A program made the position numbers and the translations under genes. Of a stretch of DNA of 64,000 bases, positions 1-8,258 are shown in pieces. The stretch's first letter is position 1. Every line of letters begins with the position of its first letter. This DNA is from Lachnospiraceae bacterium FE2018. GTDB lineage: Bacteria > Bacillota > Clostridia > Lachnospirales > Lachnospiraceae. The DNA lies in contig JNKK01000004.1 of assembly GCA_000702845.1 (NCBI GenBank), positions 1-64,000 of the forward strand, read 5' to 3'. Under the pieces are notes generated by a model, which had not been told where the DNA came from, did not search any database, and saw only the letters and a program-made list of their open reading frames with translations.

Positions 1-1
1 T

Positions 2-208
2 GATAATATCGAGAGCATGCTCGCTTCCCGGCATAATAAAGCCTTGATGCTCGACAACTTCATGCTTGAGATGAAGAAGCATAAGAAATTCATCGAAAAG
101 TTCGATGGGGCTATGTGGAGCAGCCTGGTTGATTACATCACGGTATACAGCCGGAAGGACATCAGAGTTACTTTCCGGGACGGAACAATAATAACCATAA
201 ACGAGTAA
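2..208 (+). CDS. Serine recombinase, C-terminal fragment (5' end outside window)
   Basis: The reading frame is open from the left edge to a TAA at 206-208, so only the last 68 residues are seen. The tail, with LWS/MWSSLVDYITVYS-like and VTFRDGT-like stretches, matches the C-terminal end I know from large serine recombinases carried by clostridial integrative elements, which act in DNA strand exchange at att sites. The catalytic serine domain is not in view. It is followed by a hairpin terminator and, about 100 bp on, by a yraN gene lacking its 5' part, which fits an integrase gene at the right end of an inserted element. The family call rests on C-terminal resemblance only; it could also be a leftover fragment. 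Confidence 0.7.
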   Translation, partial: DNIESMLASRHNKALMLDNFMLEMKKHKKFIEKFDGAMWSSLVDYITVYSRKDIRVTFRDGTIITINE

Positions 209-214
209 TTTCAT

Positions 215-259
215 AGAGCGGTATTTTGCGGCCAAGAACAGCAAAAGCCGCTCTTTTTG
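215..259 (+). terminator. Terminator of the recombinase gene
   Basis: AGAGCGG at 215-221 pairs with CCGCTCT at 248-254 and is followed by a T-run. It lies just after the recombinase stop codon. Confidence 0.6.
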
Positions 260-298
260 TACCTATTATATAGCCGCTCAAGTATGCGTATTTTCTGA

Positions 299-589
299 CT
301 ACCGTGTAATTGTATTAAAACCTGCGTCATAGGGGAGATTGACCTGGTGGCACAAGATCAGGATGTCATTGTATTTATAGAGGTGAAGTACCGCAGGACG
401 GCGGCGAAGGGACTTCCGGAAGAAGCAGTTTCCAGTAGGAAAATGCAGAAGATCTCCCGTGTGGCGGCGTTCTTTTTTGCAAGGTATCAGCTTTCGCCTG
501 ACACGGCCTCCCGTTTTGACGTAATCGCCATTGAGGGGAATTCACTCAGACATTACAGGGATGCATTTCCGTTTGCCGGTTCATTTTGA
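299..589 (+). pseudogene. yraN: yraN (UPF0102 nuclease-like) lacking its N-terminal part
   Basis: In frame from 299 the sequence reads GEIDLVAQD followed by VFIEVKYR, the conserved core of the YraN/UPF0102 family (restriction-endonuclease-like fold). It then runs to the normal C-terminus. Full YraN proteins are about 115-125 residues; the N-terminal segment of about 45 residues with its conserved Gly-Glu-Ala helix is missing. A stop lies just upstream at 296-298. A GTG at 347 could give an 80-residue product, but that starts inside the conserved core, so a working protein is unlikely. The break coincides with the end of a recombinase-bearing segment, suggesting that insertion of that segment cut the gene. 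The other half should lie at the far end of the element. Confidence 0.75.
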
Positions 590-606
590 AATTCTGATAA
601 AGAAAG

Positions 607-640
607 AGGTCCGGAGCAGTTTTTTTCTGCACCGGACCTT
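607..640. terminator. Bidirectional terminator between yraN remnant and prs
   Basis: AGGTCCGG at 607-614 pairs with CCGGACCT at 632-639, extended by GCAG/CTGC around a T-rich loop. It sits between the convergent yraN remnant and prs and can serve both. Confidence 0.7.
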
Positions 641-680
641 CCTTGTTTAAATACTGCATGAAAATCAGAAAACATCTGAA

Positions 681-1862
681 TCAGTGACGGGCGGCGCCAT
701 GATGCCGCTCCAGAAGCTGGTTGATCTTGTATGTGTTATCGCGAACCTTATCAATTGACACGTCGTGATTCAGGGTATCGATGATACTCGCAAGATAACG
801 TTCCATCTTGGCGGGGGTATACCATGGTTTCTCGAGCAGCTCCGGCTGCTGGTATACAAGGTCTGTCGTGATAACACGGGAAATCAGACCTTTTTCATAG
901 TATTCATCAAAGGTGTCAAATCCATCTGTAAAGAGCCCGAAGGTGGCACAGATGTACACACTGCGCGCACCGCGCGCCTTGAGCTGTGACGCGACGTCCA
1001 GCATACTGCCGCCGGAGGAGATCATGTCATCAATGACAACACAGTCTTTGCCGGAAACAGAATCACCGAGATATTCGTGCGCGACGATCGGGTTTTTCCC
1101 GTTGATAATCTGAGAATAATCACGGCGCTTATAGAACATGCCCATATCGACACCGAGAATGTTTGCAAAGAAAATTGCGCGGGACATTGCGCCTTCGTCC
1201 GGGCTGATGACAACGATACTGTCTTTGTCAAAGGAAATATCCGGATAAGCTTCAATTAATGCCTGCATGAACTGGTAGCTCGGAAAGAAGTTATCAAATC
1301 CGTGAAGCGGAATCGCATTCATAACACGCGGGTCGTGCGCGTCAAACGTCAGAATGTTGGCAACGCCCATATTTGCGAGCTCCTGCATTGCAACTGCGCA
1401 GTCGAGCGATTCGCGGGCACTTCTGCGGTGCTGGCGTCCTTCATAGAGGAACGGCATGATAACATTGATCCGGTGCGCCTTGCCTGTAACAGCGGAAATC
1501 ACACGTTTCAGATTCTGAAAGTGATCGTCAGGAGACATATGATTGATGCGGCCGAATGCTTTATAAGTTACACTGTAATTGCAGACATCGACCATAATAA
1601 AGAGGTCAGTTCCGCGGGCGGACTCATTTAAGATACCTTTTCCTTCACCGGTACCAAAACGCGGCAGAGAACATTCCACAATGTAGTTATCAGCGCAGCA
1701 GCCGTGAATGTCAGCTTTTTCGGGGAATTCCTGAATCAGCTCCTGTCTGGCCTCAACAAGATAGTCGTTGACCTGCTGTACTATTTCTTCACATCCTGGA
1801 AGTGCAATCAGCTTAAGCGGGCCGACCGGAACTGCGCCGGCGAGATGTTCAAAGTTCGACAT
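681..1862 (-). CDS. prs: Ribose-phosphate pyrophosphokinase (PRPP synthetase)
   Basis: It makes phosphoribosyl pyrophosphate from ribose-5-phosphate and ATP, the precursor for purines, pyrimidines, His, Trp, NAD and the CobT step of cobalamin assembly. The protein has 393 residues, longer than the classical ~315-residue enzyme. It shows the paired phosphoribosyltransferase-like halves, a FDAHDP stretch (173-178) and the PRPP loop VVIDDMISSGGSM (about 275-287). I chose the ATG at 1862 because GGAG lies about 8 nt upstream; an ATG 33 bp further out has no such site. The gene stands alone, divergent from the DUF512 gene, with a clear promoter at 1926-1954. The family call is secure; the longer form resembles that seen in many Lachnospiraceae. 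Confidence 0.92.
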   Translation of the reverse strand: MSNFEHLAGAVPVGPLKLIALPGCEEIVQQVNDYLVEARQELIQEFPEKADIHGCCADNYIVECSLPRFGTGEGKGILNESARGTDLFIMVDVCNYSVTYKAFGRINHMSPDDHFQNLKRVISAVTGKAHRINVIMPFLYEGRQHRRSARESLDCAVAMQELANMGVANILTFDAHDPRVMNAIPLHGFDNFFPSYQFMQALIEAYPDISFDKDSIVVISPDEGAMSRAIFFANILGVDMGMFYKRRDYSQIINGKNPIVAHEYLGDSVSGKDCVVIDDMISSGGSMLDVASQLKARGARSVYICATFGLFTDGFDTFDEYYEKGLISRVITTDLVYQQPELLEKPWYTPAKMERYLASIIDTLNHDVSIDKVRDNTYKINQLLERHHGAARH

Positions 1863-1925
1863 AAAAATCTCCGATCTGAAAAAGTAGTTTAACATTACCT
1901 GTGTTTGATCGAAACAGTTGCTTAT

Positions 1926-1954
1926 TTTATAGCATTATTCAATAAAAGTGTCAA
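1926..1954 (-). promoter_or_regulatory. prs promoter
   Basis: On the minus strand TTGACA (1949-1954) and TATAAA (1926-1931) are separated by 17 bp, a near-consensus housekeeping promoter. Confidence 0.8.
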
Positions 1955-1964
1955 CCTTCAGCGC

Positions 1965-1993
1965 TTGATTTTTTGGGTGGTCCTTGCTATTAT
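1965..1993 (+). promoter_or_regulatory. Promoter of the DUF512 gene
   Basis: TTGATT (1965-1970), 17 bp, then TATTAT (1988-1993). Transcription would begin near 2000, which argues for the ATG at 2027 rather than a start at 1973. Confidence 0.7.
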
Positions 1994-2026
1994 TGTGACA
2001 TCTGTGCAGTGCTTCGGGAGGATTGT

Positions 2027-3454
2027 ATGGCAGTGAAAAAACATATAATCAGCGGAATTGTTCCGGGCAGTATCGCGGAAGAACTTGAGATAGAACCCGG
2101 CGATGAGCTGTGCGAGATGAACGGTGCTGCGATTGATGACATATTTGATTATCAGTATCACATGGAAAATGAATATCTGGAGATTCTGATCCGCAAAGCG
2201 GGAGCAGGAGAGGAATGGCTTCTCGAAGTGGAAAAAGATGAAGACGAGGATCTTGGTCTGCTGTTTGACAGCGGTCTGATGGATGATTACCGGTCCTGCC
2301 GGAATCAGTGTGTCTTCTGCTTTATCGATCAGATGCCTCCGGGTATGCGGGATACACTCTACTTCAAGGATGATGACTCCCGTCTTTCCTTTTTGCAGGG
2401 CAACTATGTGACGCTTACCAACATGAGTGATCATGATATTGAGCGGATTATACGGTACCATCTGGGACCGATTAACATTTCTTTTCATACGACAAATCCG
2501 GAACTCCGATGCAGAATGCTGCACAACCGGTTTGCCGGTGAGGCGCTTCAAAAAGCAAAACAGCTTGCCGCTGCCGGCGTGCCGCTGAACGGACAGATTG
2601 TTCTGTGCCGCGGATTAAATGACGGTGCAGAACTGGACAGAACCATCGGAGATCTTTCCGATTATCTGCCGGCGCTCAGAAGTGTTTCGGTTGTCCCGGT
2701 CGGTCTGACAGATTACCGGGATGGTCTGTATCCGCTGGAACCATTTACAGAGACTGACGCAAAGCAGGTGCTGGAGCAGATAAACAAATGGCAGAACAGG
2801 TACCTGAAGGAATATGGAACACGGCTGATCCATGCATCAGACGAGTGGTATCTGCTTGCAGGGGAGGAATTGCCTGCCGCAGTTTCTTATGAAGGTTATC
2901 CGCAGCTGGAAAACGGTGTTGGAATGCTGCGTCTGCTGGCAGAAGAAGTAATGGAAGCCCTGGCAGAACGCGCCGGAAACAAACCTGTGTTCCGAAAGCG
3001 TACAGTTTCCATAGCGACCGGGCTGCTTGCCGCCCCGTTCCTGCGCACTCTGACCGGAAAGATCCGGGAACAGTATCCGGATCTGCGGGTTAATATTATC
3101 CCGGTCAGAAATGATTTTTTCGGAAATAAAATTACAGTTTCGGGTCTGATTACCGGACAGGATCTGATCCGGCAGATCAGGGAATTCGCTGATTCAGAGA
3201 ATCCGGGCGAAGCTGTACTGATACCCTGCAACATGCTGCGCAGCGGTGAAAATGTCTTTCTCGACGATGTGACAGTCGGGGATGTCATAGATGCCGTCGG
3301 CGTGCCGGTGCTGCCGGTAGACGCAGACGGTGAGGCTCTTGTGGCGGCGCTGCTGGCAGAAGAAACGAAACCATTGAAACGGAGACAACAATATGAGCAA
3401 ACCGATTGTGGCCGTGATCGGCCGGCCGAATGTAGGAAAATCGACGCTGTTTAA
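2027..3454 (+). CDS. DUF512 family radical SAM protein with PDZ-like N-terminus
   Basis: The protein has 475 residues. The first ~60 form a PDZ-like domain (GIVPGSIAEEL-type start). A CxxxCxxC cluster follows at C91, C95 and C98, the usual ligands of a radical SAM [4Fe-4S] cluster, then the DUF512 region with a YVTLTN stretch. The family is common in Clostridia and often sits just before der, as here; its substrate is not established. The start at 2027 is preceded by GGGAGG about 7 nt upstream and lies downstream of a good promoter. Its 3' end overlaps der by 62 bp in another frame, and the last ~20 residues read by that overlap look non-conserved. Confidence 0.88.
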   Translation: MAVKKHIISGIVPGSIAEELEIEPGDELCEMNGAAIDDIFDYQYHMENEYLEILIRKAGAGEEWLLEVEKDEDEDLGLLFDSGLMDDYRSCRNQCVFCFIDQMPPGMRDTLYFKDDDSRLSFLQGNYVTLTNMSDHDIERIIRYHLGPINISFHTTNPELRCRMLHNRFAGEALQKAKQLAAAGVPLNGQIVLCRGLNDGAELDRTIGDLSDYLPALRSVSVVPVGLTDYRDGLYPLEPFTETDAKQVLEQINKWQNRYLKEYGTRLIHASDEWYLLAGEELPAAVSYEGYPQLENGVGMLRLLAEEVMEALAERAGNKPVFRKRTVSIATGLLAAPFLRTLTGKIREQYPDLRVNIIPVRNDFFGNKITVSGLITGQDLIRQIREFADSENPGEAVLIPCNMLRSGENVFLDDVTVGDVIDAVGVPVLPVDADGEALVAALLAEETKPLKRRQQYEQTDCGRDRPAECRKIDAV

Positions 3455-4721
3455 TGCGCTGGCCGGTGAGCGGATTTCGATCGTCAAAGATACGCCGGGC
3501 GTCACGCGTGACAGAATCTACGCAGATGTGACCTGGCTCGATCGTTCTTTTACTATGATCGATACCGGAGGTATTGAGCCGGACAGCAATGATATTATTT
3601 TATCCCAGATGCGGGATCAGGCAATGATTGCCGTTGAGACCAGTGATGTAATCATCTTTATGGTAGATGCGCGCACGGGGATGGTGGATGCGGATCTTCA
3701 GGTTGCGGATCTGCTCAGAAGAAGCAGGCAGCCTGTTATCCTTGCCGTAAACAAGGTGGATTCATTTAAACGGCAGGAGATGGATGTCTATGAATTCTAT
3801 AATCTCGGCATCGGTGATCCTATTCCGATTTCTGCAGAAGGCAAGCAGGGGCTCGGTGAACTCCTGGATGCTGTAATTGCATATTTTCCGGACAAGAGCG
3901 CAGAGGAAGAGGAAAGTGATATTCCCCGGATTGCCATTGTTGGCAAGCCGAATGTCGGAAAGTCTTCTATTATTAATAAACTGCTCGGGGAAGAGCGGCT
4001 GATTGTCTCGGATATTGCCGGAACAACCCGCGATGCGATTGATACAACTGTCAGGTATAACAAACGGGAATATACGTTTATTGATACCGCAGGTCTTCGC
4101 AGAAAAAGCAAGGTCAAAGAAGATCTTGAGCGATACAGTATTATCCGTACGGTTGCAGCAGTCGAACGCTGTGATGTCGCAGTCGTTGTAATAGATGCAG
4201 CCGAAGGCGTGACAGAGCAGGATGCAAAAATCACCGGAATTGCGCATGACCGCGGCAAAGGGCTGATCATTGCAGTCAACAAGTGGGACGCGATAGAAAA
4301 AGATACGCATACCACGAAAAAATTTGAAGAAGATGTCAGGCAGATCCTGTCATTCTGTTCGTATGCAGAGATCATGTTTATCTCCGCGAAAACCGGTCAG
4401 CGCCTCGTTAAATTATATGATATGATAGATATGGTTCTGGACAACCAGAACATGAGAATCGCAACCGGTGTACTGAACGAACTTCTGACAGAGGCAGTTG
4501 CCATGCAGCAGCCGCCTTCAGACAAAGGGAAACGGCTTCGTATTTACTATATGACGCAGGTGGCTGTCGCGCCGCCGACGTTCGTGCTGTTTGTAAATGA
4601 CAAAGAATTAATGCATTTTTCTTATCTTCGCTATCTGGAGAACCAGATCAGGGATGCTTTCGGTTTCCGGGGAACGGCACTGCGCCTTCTGACACGGGAG
4701 CGGAAGGGAAAGGATCAGTAA
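3393..4721 (+). CDS. der: Ribosome biogenesis GTPase Der (EngA)
   Basis: A double GTPase needed for maturation of the large ribosomal subunit. Its 442 residues hold two tandem G domains: first P-loop GRPNVGKST at 10-18 with NKVD at 120-123, second P-loop GKPNVGKSS at 184-192 with DTAG at 231-234. A KH-like C-terminal domain follows. The length is normal for the family. The start codon lies inside the 3' end of the DUF512 gene, so translation may be coupled. plsY follows after 3 bp and gpsA after that, an arrangement often found in Firmicutes. Confidence 0.97.
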   Translation: MSKPIVAVIGRPNVGKSTLFNALAGERISIVKDTPGVTRDRIYADVTWLDRSFTMIDTGGIEPDSNDIILSQMRDQAMIAVETSDVIIFMVDARTGMVDADLQVADLLRRSRQPVILAVNKVDSFKRQEMDVYEFYNLGIGDPIPISAEGKQGLGELLDAVIAYFPDKSAEEEESDIPRIAIVGKPNVGKSSIINKLLGEERLIVSDIAGTTRDAIDTTVRYNKREYTFIDTAGLRRKSKVKEDLERYSIIRTVAAVERCDVAVVVIDAAEGVTEQDAKITGIAHDRGKGLIIAVNKWDAIEKDTHTTKKFEEDVRQILSFCSYAEIMFISAKTGQRLVKLYDMIDMVLDNQNMRIATGVLNELLTEAVAMQQPPSDKGKRLRIYYMTQVAVAPPTFVLFVNDKELMHFSYLRYLENQIRDAFGFRGTALRLLTRERKGKDQ

Positions 4722-4724
4722 ATT

Positions 4725-5375
4725 ATGATACGTCTTGTCGTATTTTTAATTGGATATGTATTCGGACTGATGCAGACTGGTTATATTTATGGCCGTCTGA
4801 ATGGAATTGATATCCGCAAACAGGGGAGCGGAAACGCCGGCACGACGAACGCGCTTCGCACGCTGGGGCTGAAAGCCGGACTGATTACACTTGCAGGTGA
4901 TCTCGGAAAATGTATTATAGCGGTCCTGTTTACCTGGCTGCTGTTTCATAAAAACTATCAGGATATCGTGCCCCTTTTAAAGATCTGGACTTCTGCCGGA
5001 GTTATTATCGGGCATGATTTTCCGTTCTATCTTGGATTCAGAGGCGGAAAGGGAATTGCTGCGACAGGCGGAATGATTATTGCATTTGGCGATCCGCTTC
5101 TGATTCTGATCGGACTGGCAACTTTTATCATTCTGTTTGTACTGACCCATTACGTATCGCTTGCCTCGCTGTGCCTGTCGATCGCTTTTCTTGCAGGTGT
5201 TATCATAAGAGGAAATCTTGGCAGATACGGGATGCTGCCTGCGCAGCGTCTGGAATTATATCTGATCGTTGTTGTGCTGACTGTGATTGCTTTTTACGGG
5301 CATCGCGGAAATATTGACCGTTTGCTGCACGGATGTGAGCGGAAAACATATCTGCGGAAAAAATCAGATCTGTAA
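4725..5375 (+). CDS. plsY: Acyl-phosphate:glycerol-3-phosphate acyltransferase PlsY
   Basis: An integral membrane enzyme that moves the acyl group from acyl-phosphate to sn-glycerol-3-phosphate, the first acylation in phospholipid synthesis. In its 216 residues I see several hydrophobic spans and the family's conserved blocks: GSGNAGTTNALR near residue 36, GHDFPFYLGFRGGKG near residue 95, and THYVSL-type residues near 140. The gene starts 3 bp after der and is followed by gpsA, which makes its substrate glycerol-3-phosphate, so the pair forms one pathway step. Confidence 0.95.
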   Translation: MIRLVVFLIGYVFGLMQTGYIYGRLNGIDIRKQGSGNAGTTNALRTLGLKAGLITLAGDLGKCIIAVLFTWLLFHKNYQDIVPLLKIWTSAGVIIGHDFPFYLGFRGGKGIAATGGMIIAFGDPLLILIGLATFIILFVLTHYVSLASLCLSIAFLAGVIIRGNLGRYGMLPAQRLELYLIVVVLTVIAFYGHRGNIDRLLHGCERKTYLRKKSDL

Positions 5376-5414
5376 TCACTTAGAATAATATGTATATGAA
5401 AGGGGATTATTCAC

Positions 5415-6419
5415 ATGGCAAAAATTGGTATGATCGGCTCGGGAAGCTGGGGAACTGCAATTGCCAGACTGCTTTCTGATAAAGGAAATGAACTGGTGGT
5501 CTGGTCTTTCCTTGATTCTGAAACAGAGATGTTCCGGAAGTATCATGAAAACACAGAGCGTCTGCCCGGTGTAAAACTGCCGGAAGATGTGCGTTTCACC
5601 AGCAGCCTGGAAGAAGCAATTCAGGACGCGGAACTGCTTGTATTTGCTGTTCCTTCTCCGGTTGTACGAAGCACAGCCCATAATATGAGCCGTTTTGTTA
5701 AAGAGAATATGCTGATCGTCAGTCTGGCAAAAGGCATTGAGGAAGAAACACTGATGACGATGAGCGATATTATCGAAGAAGAGATTCCGCAGGCGGATGT
5801 TGCGGTACTTTCGGGACCCAGCCATGCAGAAGAAGTCGGCCGCGGTCTGCCAACAACAATTGTCGCCGGCGCACATTCAAGAGAAACCGCAATGCGCGTT
5901 CAGGAATTGTTTATGTCACCGGTGTTCCGTGTATACACAAGTTCTGACATGCTTGGCATTCAGATCGGCGCAGCGCTGAAAAATGTCATTGCGCTTGCTG
6001 CAGGCATTGCTGACGGAATCGGATACGGCGATAATGTTAAGGCCGCATTGATTACCCGCGGGAGTACTGAAATTGCCCGCCTCGGCCGCGCGATGGGCGC
6101 AAACGAAAAGACTCTGTTCGGTCTCTCTGGCATCGGTGATCTGATTGTAACCTGTGCAAGCAAACACAGCCGTAACCGTATGGCAGGTTATCTTATGGGT
6201 CAGGGCCGCACCATGAAAGAAGCCATGGATGAAGTGCATCAGGTCGTTGAGGGCGTATACTCTGCAAAAGCAGGTCTTGCACTGGCAGAAAAGTATCAGA
6301 TCGAGGCCCCGATCATTACGGTCGTGAATCATGTCCTGTTCGACGGGTTATCCGCCGCAGATGCAGTGAATGAGCTGATGCTTCGCGAAGGCAAGGACGA
6401 GATTGACAGCTGGGATTAA
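5415..6419 (+). CDS. gpsA: Glycerol-3-phosphate dehydrogenase [NAD(P)+]
   Basis: It reduces dihydroxyacetone phosphate to sn-glycerol-3-phosphate for membrane lipid synthesis. The 334-residue protein has the N-terminal Rossmann motif GSGSWG at 8-13. Further on come the catalytic region with KNVIALAAGI and an NRMAGYLMGQG stretch typical of GpsA. The ATG at 5415 follows AAAGGGG with good spacing. It lies 39 bp after plsY in the same direction and is probably part of the same transcript. The last 20 bp of the gene contain the -35 box of the promoter for the next RNA gene. Confidence 0.96.
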   Translation: MAKIGMIGSGSWGTAIARLLSDKGNELVVWSFLDSETEMFRKYHENTERLPGVKLPEDVRFTSSLEEAIQDAELLVFAVPSPVVRSTAHNMSRFVKENMLIVSLAKGIEEETLMTMSDIIEEEIPQADVAVLSGPSHAEEVGRGLPTTIVAGAHSRETAMRVQELFMSPVFRVYTSSDMLGIQIGAALKNVIALAAGIADGIGYGDNVKAALITRGSTEIARLGRAMGANEKTLFGLSGIGDLIVTCASKHSRNRMAGYLMGQGRTMKEAMDEVHQVVEGVYSAKAGLALAEKYQIEAPIITVVNHVLFDGLSAADAVNELMLREGKDEIDSWD

Positions 6420-6432
6420 AGAATAGTATAAT
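6403..6432 (+). promoter_or_regulatory. Strong promoter inside the 3' end of gpsA
   Basis: TTGACA (6403-6408), 18 bp, TATAAT (6427-6432): both hexamers are perfect consensus. Transcription would start near 6440, at the 5' edge of the probable 6S RNA. Confidence 0.85.
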
Positions 6433-6438
6433 AATGGC

Positions 6439-6650
6439 AGCCCGAGATGTCCGGATTCCTGCAATTTTGAACCTACAATTTCTTTAAACAGGGTTTCCTA
6501 CATTGTCGTACTGATGTCAGGCCCCACAAGATCAGGGGAAGGCAGATGTACATCTGCGGTCACCCACTTGACTTCGCCTAGGAGTCAAAACGCAGGGAAC
6601 GGCATAGCGGGTTACTTTATGCTTTTAAACGCATAATGCACCCCGGACTG
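6439..6650 (+). ncRNA. ssrS: Probable 6S RNA (SsrS)
   Basis: No credible reading frame covers this stretch, yet it begins right behind a perfect -10/-35 promoter. The ends close by pairing GTCCGG (6449-6454) with CCGGAC (6643-6648). Between them lie internal hairpins, for example TTGACT...GAGTCAA near 6570-6590. A long imperfect duplex with a central open region is the form 6S RNA uses to imitate an open promoter and bind sigma70-type RNA polymerase. Length (about 210 nt) and a GAACC...GGGTTTCCTACA stretch resemble Firmicutes 6S RNAs as I remember them. A different structured RNA is possible; a covariance-model search would settle it. Confidence 0.6.
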
Positions 6651-6652
6651 TT

Positions 6653-6681
6653 TTAACAGTTTCGGTTCAGAACAATAGAAT
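6653..6681 (+). promoter_or_regulatory. Probable promoter of the pheST T-box transcript
   Basis: TTAACA (6653-6658), 17 bp, TAGAAT (6676-6681). It gives a start just before the T-box leader. Weaker than its neighbours, so part of the pheST message could come from read-through. Confidence 0.45.
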
Positions 6682-6686
6682 AATGA

Positions 6687-7043
6687 CAGGAGAGGCTGAG
6701 AAGGCGTTTGCGGATCACGGGGTTCGCATCAATCACATACTGCCGCAGAAGAGAGGTACATCCGAAGGCTGAGAGAAGTACCGGTAAAGGCAGTGTGTGA
6801 GAATTTCCCGCCTGAGCTTTTTTTCTGAAGGATACATGTATGACAGCATATTGAATCCCGCGCATGGATCTGGGTAGGAAAAAACGTATGCGCACGTAAC
6901 GCGCAGTCCAAGTGTCCGCAATTCTGATGCGTTTCAGATTCTGAAACGCTTTTGATATGCGGGAAACAGGGTGGTACCGCGGAAAAGATTCGTCCCTGGC
7001 AATGTGTCATAAAGAACACAGTGTCTGAGGGGCTTTTATTTTG
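6687..7043 (+). promoter_or_regulatory. T-box riboswitch (tRNA-Phe) of pheST
   Basis: The leader holds the canonical T-box sequence AGGGTGGTACCGCGG at 6968-6982, which pairs with the acceptor end of uncharged tRNA. A stem I region contains AGAGAAGTACC-type elements. The likely specifier is TTC at 6805-6807 (Phe), followed by CCGCCTGAGC; the Leu T-box later in this window shows the same context around CTC. An imperfect terminator hairpin with a T-rich tail ends near 7043. Uncharged tRNA-Phe should prevent termination and raise expression of phenylalanyl-tRNA synthetase. Confidence 0.92.
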
Positions 7044-7085
7044 CGCTTATAGCATTTTAAACAATAATACAGAGAGGAAGCAAAC

Positions 7086-8117
7086 ATGAACGAAGAACTC
7101 AGAAAGAAATTGTCACAGGTGGTTGAGAAAACCGTCAGCAATCTTCAAAGTGCCGGCAATCTCGAAACACTGAATGAAATCCGCGTCGGTGTTCTGGGCA
7201 AAAAAGGTGAATTGAAGCAGCTGATGAAAGGAATGAAAGACATTCCCGCTGAGGAGCGTCCAAGATTCGGACAGCTTGTAAATGAGGCGCGTGACAAGAT
7301 TGAGGAAAATATTGATTTTGTTAAAAAGAATCTCGAGAAGGCTGCAATGGAAGCGAAAATCGCGTCAGAATCAATCGATGTAACACTTCCGGCGAGAAGA
7401 CCGGAGATCGGTCATCGTCATCCGAACACCATTGCGCTGGAGGAAGTTCAGCGGATCTTTGTCGGAATGGGCTATGAGGTTGTTGAAGGACCGGAGATTG
7501 AATACGATGAATATAACTTTGAGAAGCTGAACATTCCGGCGAATCATCCGGCAAAGGATGAGCAGGATACATTTTATATTAACAAAGAGATTCTGCTGCG
7601 TACGCAGACTTCTCCGATTCAGGCGCGCGTTATGGAGCAGGGAAAACTCCCGATCCGTATGATTGCACCGGGACGCGTATTCCGCTCAGATGAAGTAGAT
7701 GCGACACATTCTCCTTCGTTCCATCAGATCGAAGGTCTTGTGGTCGATAAGCATATTACACTTTCCGATCTGAAAGGCACACTGGCAGAGTTTGCGAAAG
7801 AACTGTTCGGACCGGAGACAAAGACCAAATTCCGTCCGCATCACTTCCCGTTTACAGAGCCGAGCGCTGAGATGGATGTCAGCTGCTTCAAGTGCGGGGG
7901 CAAGGGATGCCGTTTCTGTAAAGGAGAAGGCTGGATCGAAATCCTCGGCTGCGGCATGGTTCACCCGCATGTATTCGAGATGTGCGGCATCGATCCGGAA
8001 GAATACACTGGTTTCGCATTTGGCGTAGGTCTCGAACGAATCGCACTTTTAAAATACGAGATCGACGATATGCGTCTTCTGTACGAAAACGATATCCGCT
8101 TCCTGAGACAGTTTTAG
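7086..8117 (+). CDS. pheS: Phenylalanyl-tRNA synthetase alpha subunit
   Basis: With PheT it charges tRNA-Phe. The protein has 343 residues: an N-terminal coiled-coil arm (about 1-90), then the class II catalytic core. Motif 2 is seen around RVFRSDEVDATHSPSFHQ and motif 3 around FGVGLERIALL near the C-terminus. The ATG at 7086 follows GAGAGGAAG closely. It is controlled by the Phe T-box just upstream. A 141-bp spacer with strong secondary structure separates it from pheT, longer than in most Firmicutes operons. Confidence 0.97.
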   Translation: MNEELRKKLSQVVEKTVSNLQSAGNLETLNEIRVGVLGKKGELKQLMKGMKDIPAEERPRFGQLVNEARDKIEENIDFVKKNLEKAAMEAKIASESIDVTLPARRPEIGHRHPNTIALEEVQRIFVGMGYEVVEGPEIEYDEYNFEKLNIPANHPAKDEQDTFYINKEILLRTQTSPIQARVMEQGKLPIRMIAPGRVFRSDEVDATHSPSFHQIEGLVVDKHITLSDLKGTLAEFAKELFGPETKTKFRPHHFPFTEPSAEMDVSCFKCGGKGCRFCKGEGWIEILGCGMVHPHVFEMCGIDPEEYTGFAFGVGLERIALLKYEIDDMRLLYENDIRFLRQF

Positions 8118-8119
8118 CG

Positions 8120-8214
8120 CATAAGCTCCCGGACAGTGTCTGAAGACCGATCGCATTTATGCGATTCCGGCTTCAGATACTGGACGGGGCAGCGGAGCGA
8201 TCCGTGAGCTTATG
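8120..8214 (+). repeat. Three-tier hairpin element in the pheS-pheT spacer
   Basis: CATAAGCTC (8120-8128) pairs perfectly with GAGCTTATG (8206-8214). Inside, AGTGTCTGAAG (8135-8145) pairs with CTTCAGATACT (8171-8181) with one G-U. Innermost, ATCGCA and TGCGAT close a 4-base loop (8150-8165). The element fills most of the gap between the two synthetase genes and carries no T-run, so it does not look like a terminator. It could be an RNA processing or stability element, or a small mobile palindrome. Confidence 0.65.
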
Positions 8215-8258
8215 GTTGGATTTTACACTGATAGACAAAAGAAAAAGGAGAAAACACT

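Noticed and set aside
6653-7019. Three minus-strand frames of 62-96 residues opposite the Phe T-box
   Set aside because: They overlap a well-supported RNA element, lack ribosome sites and resemble no protein.
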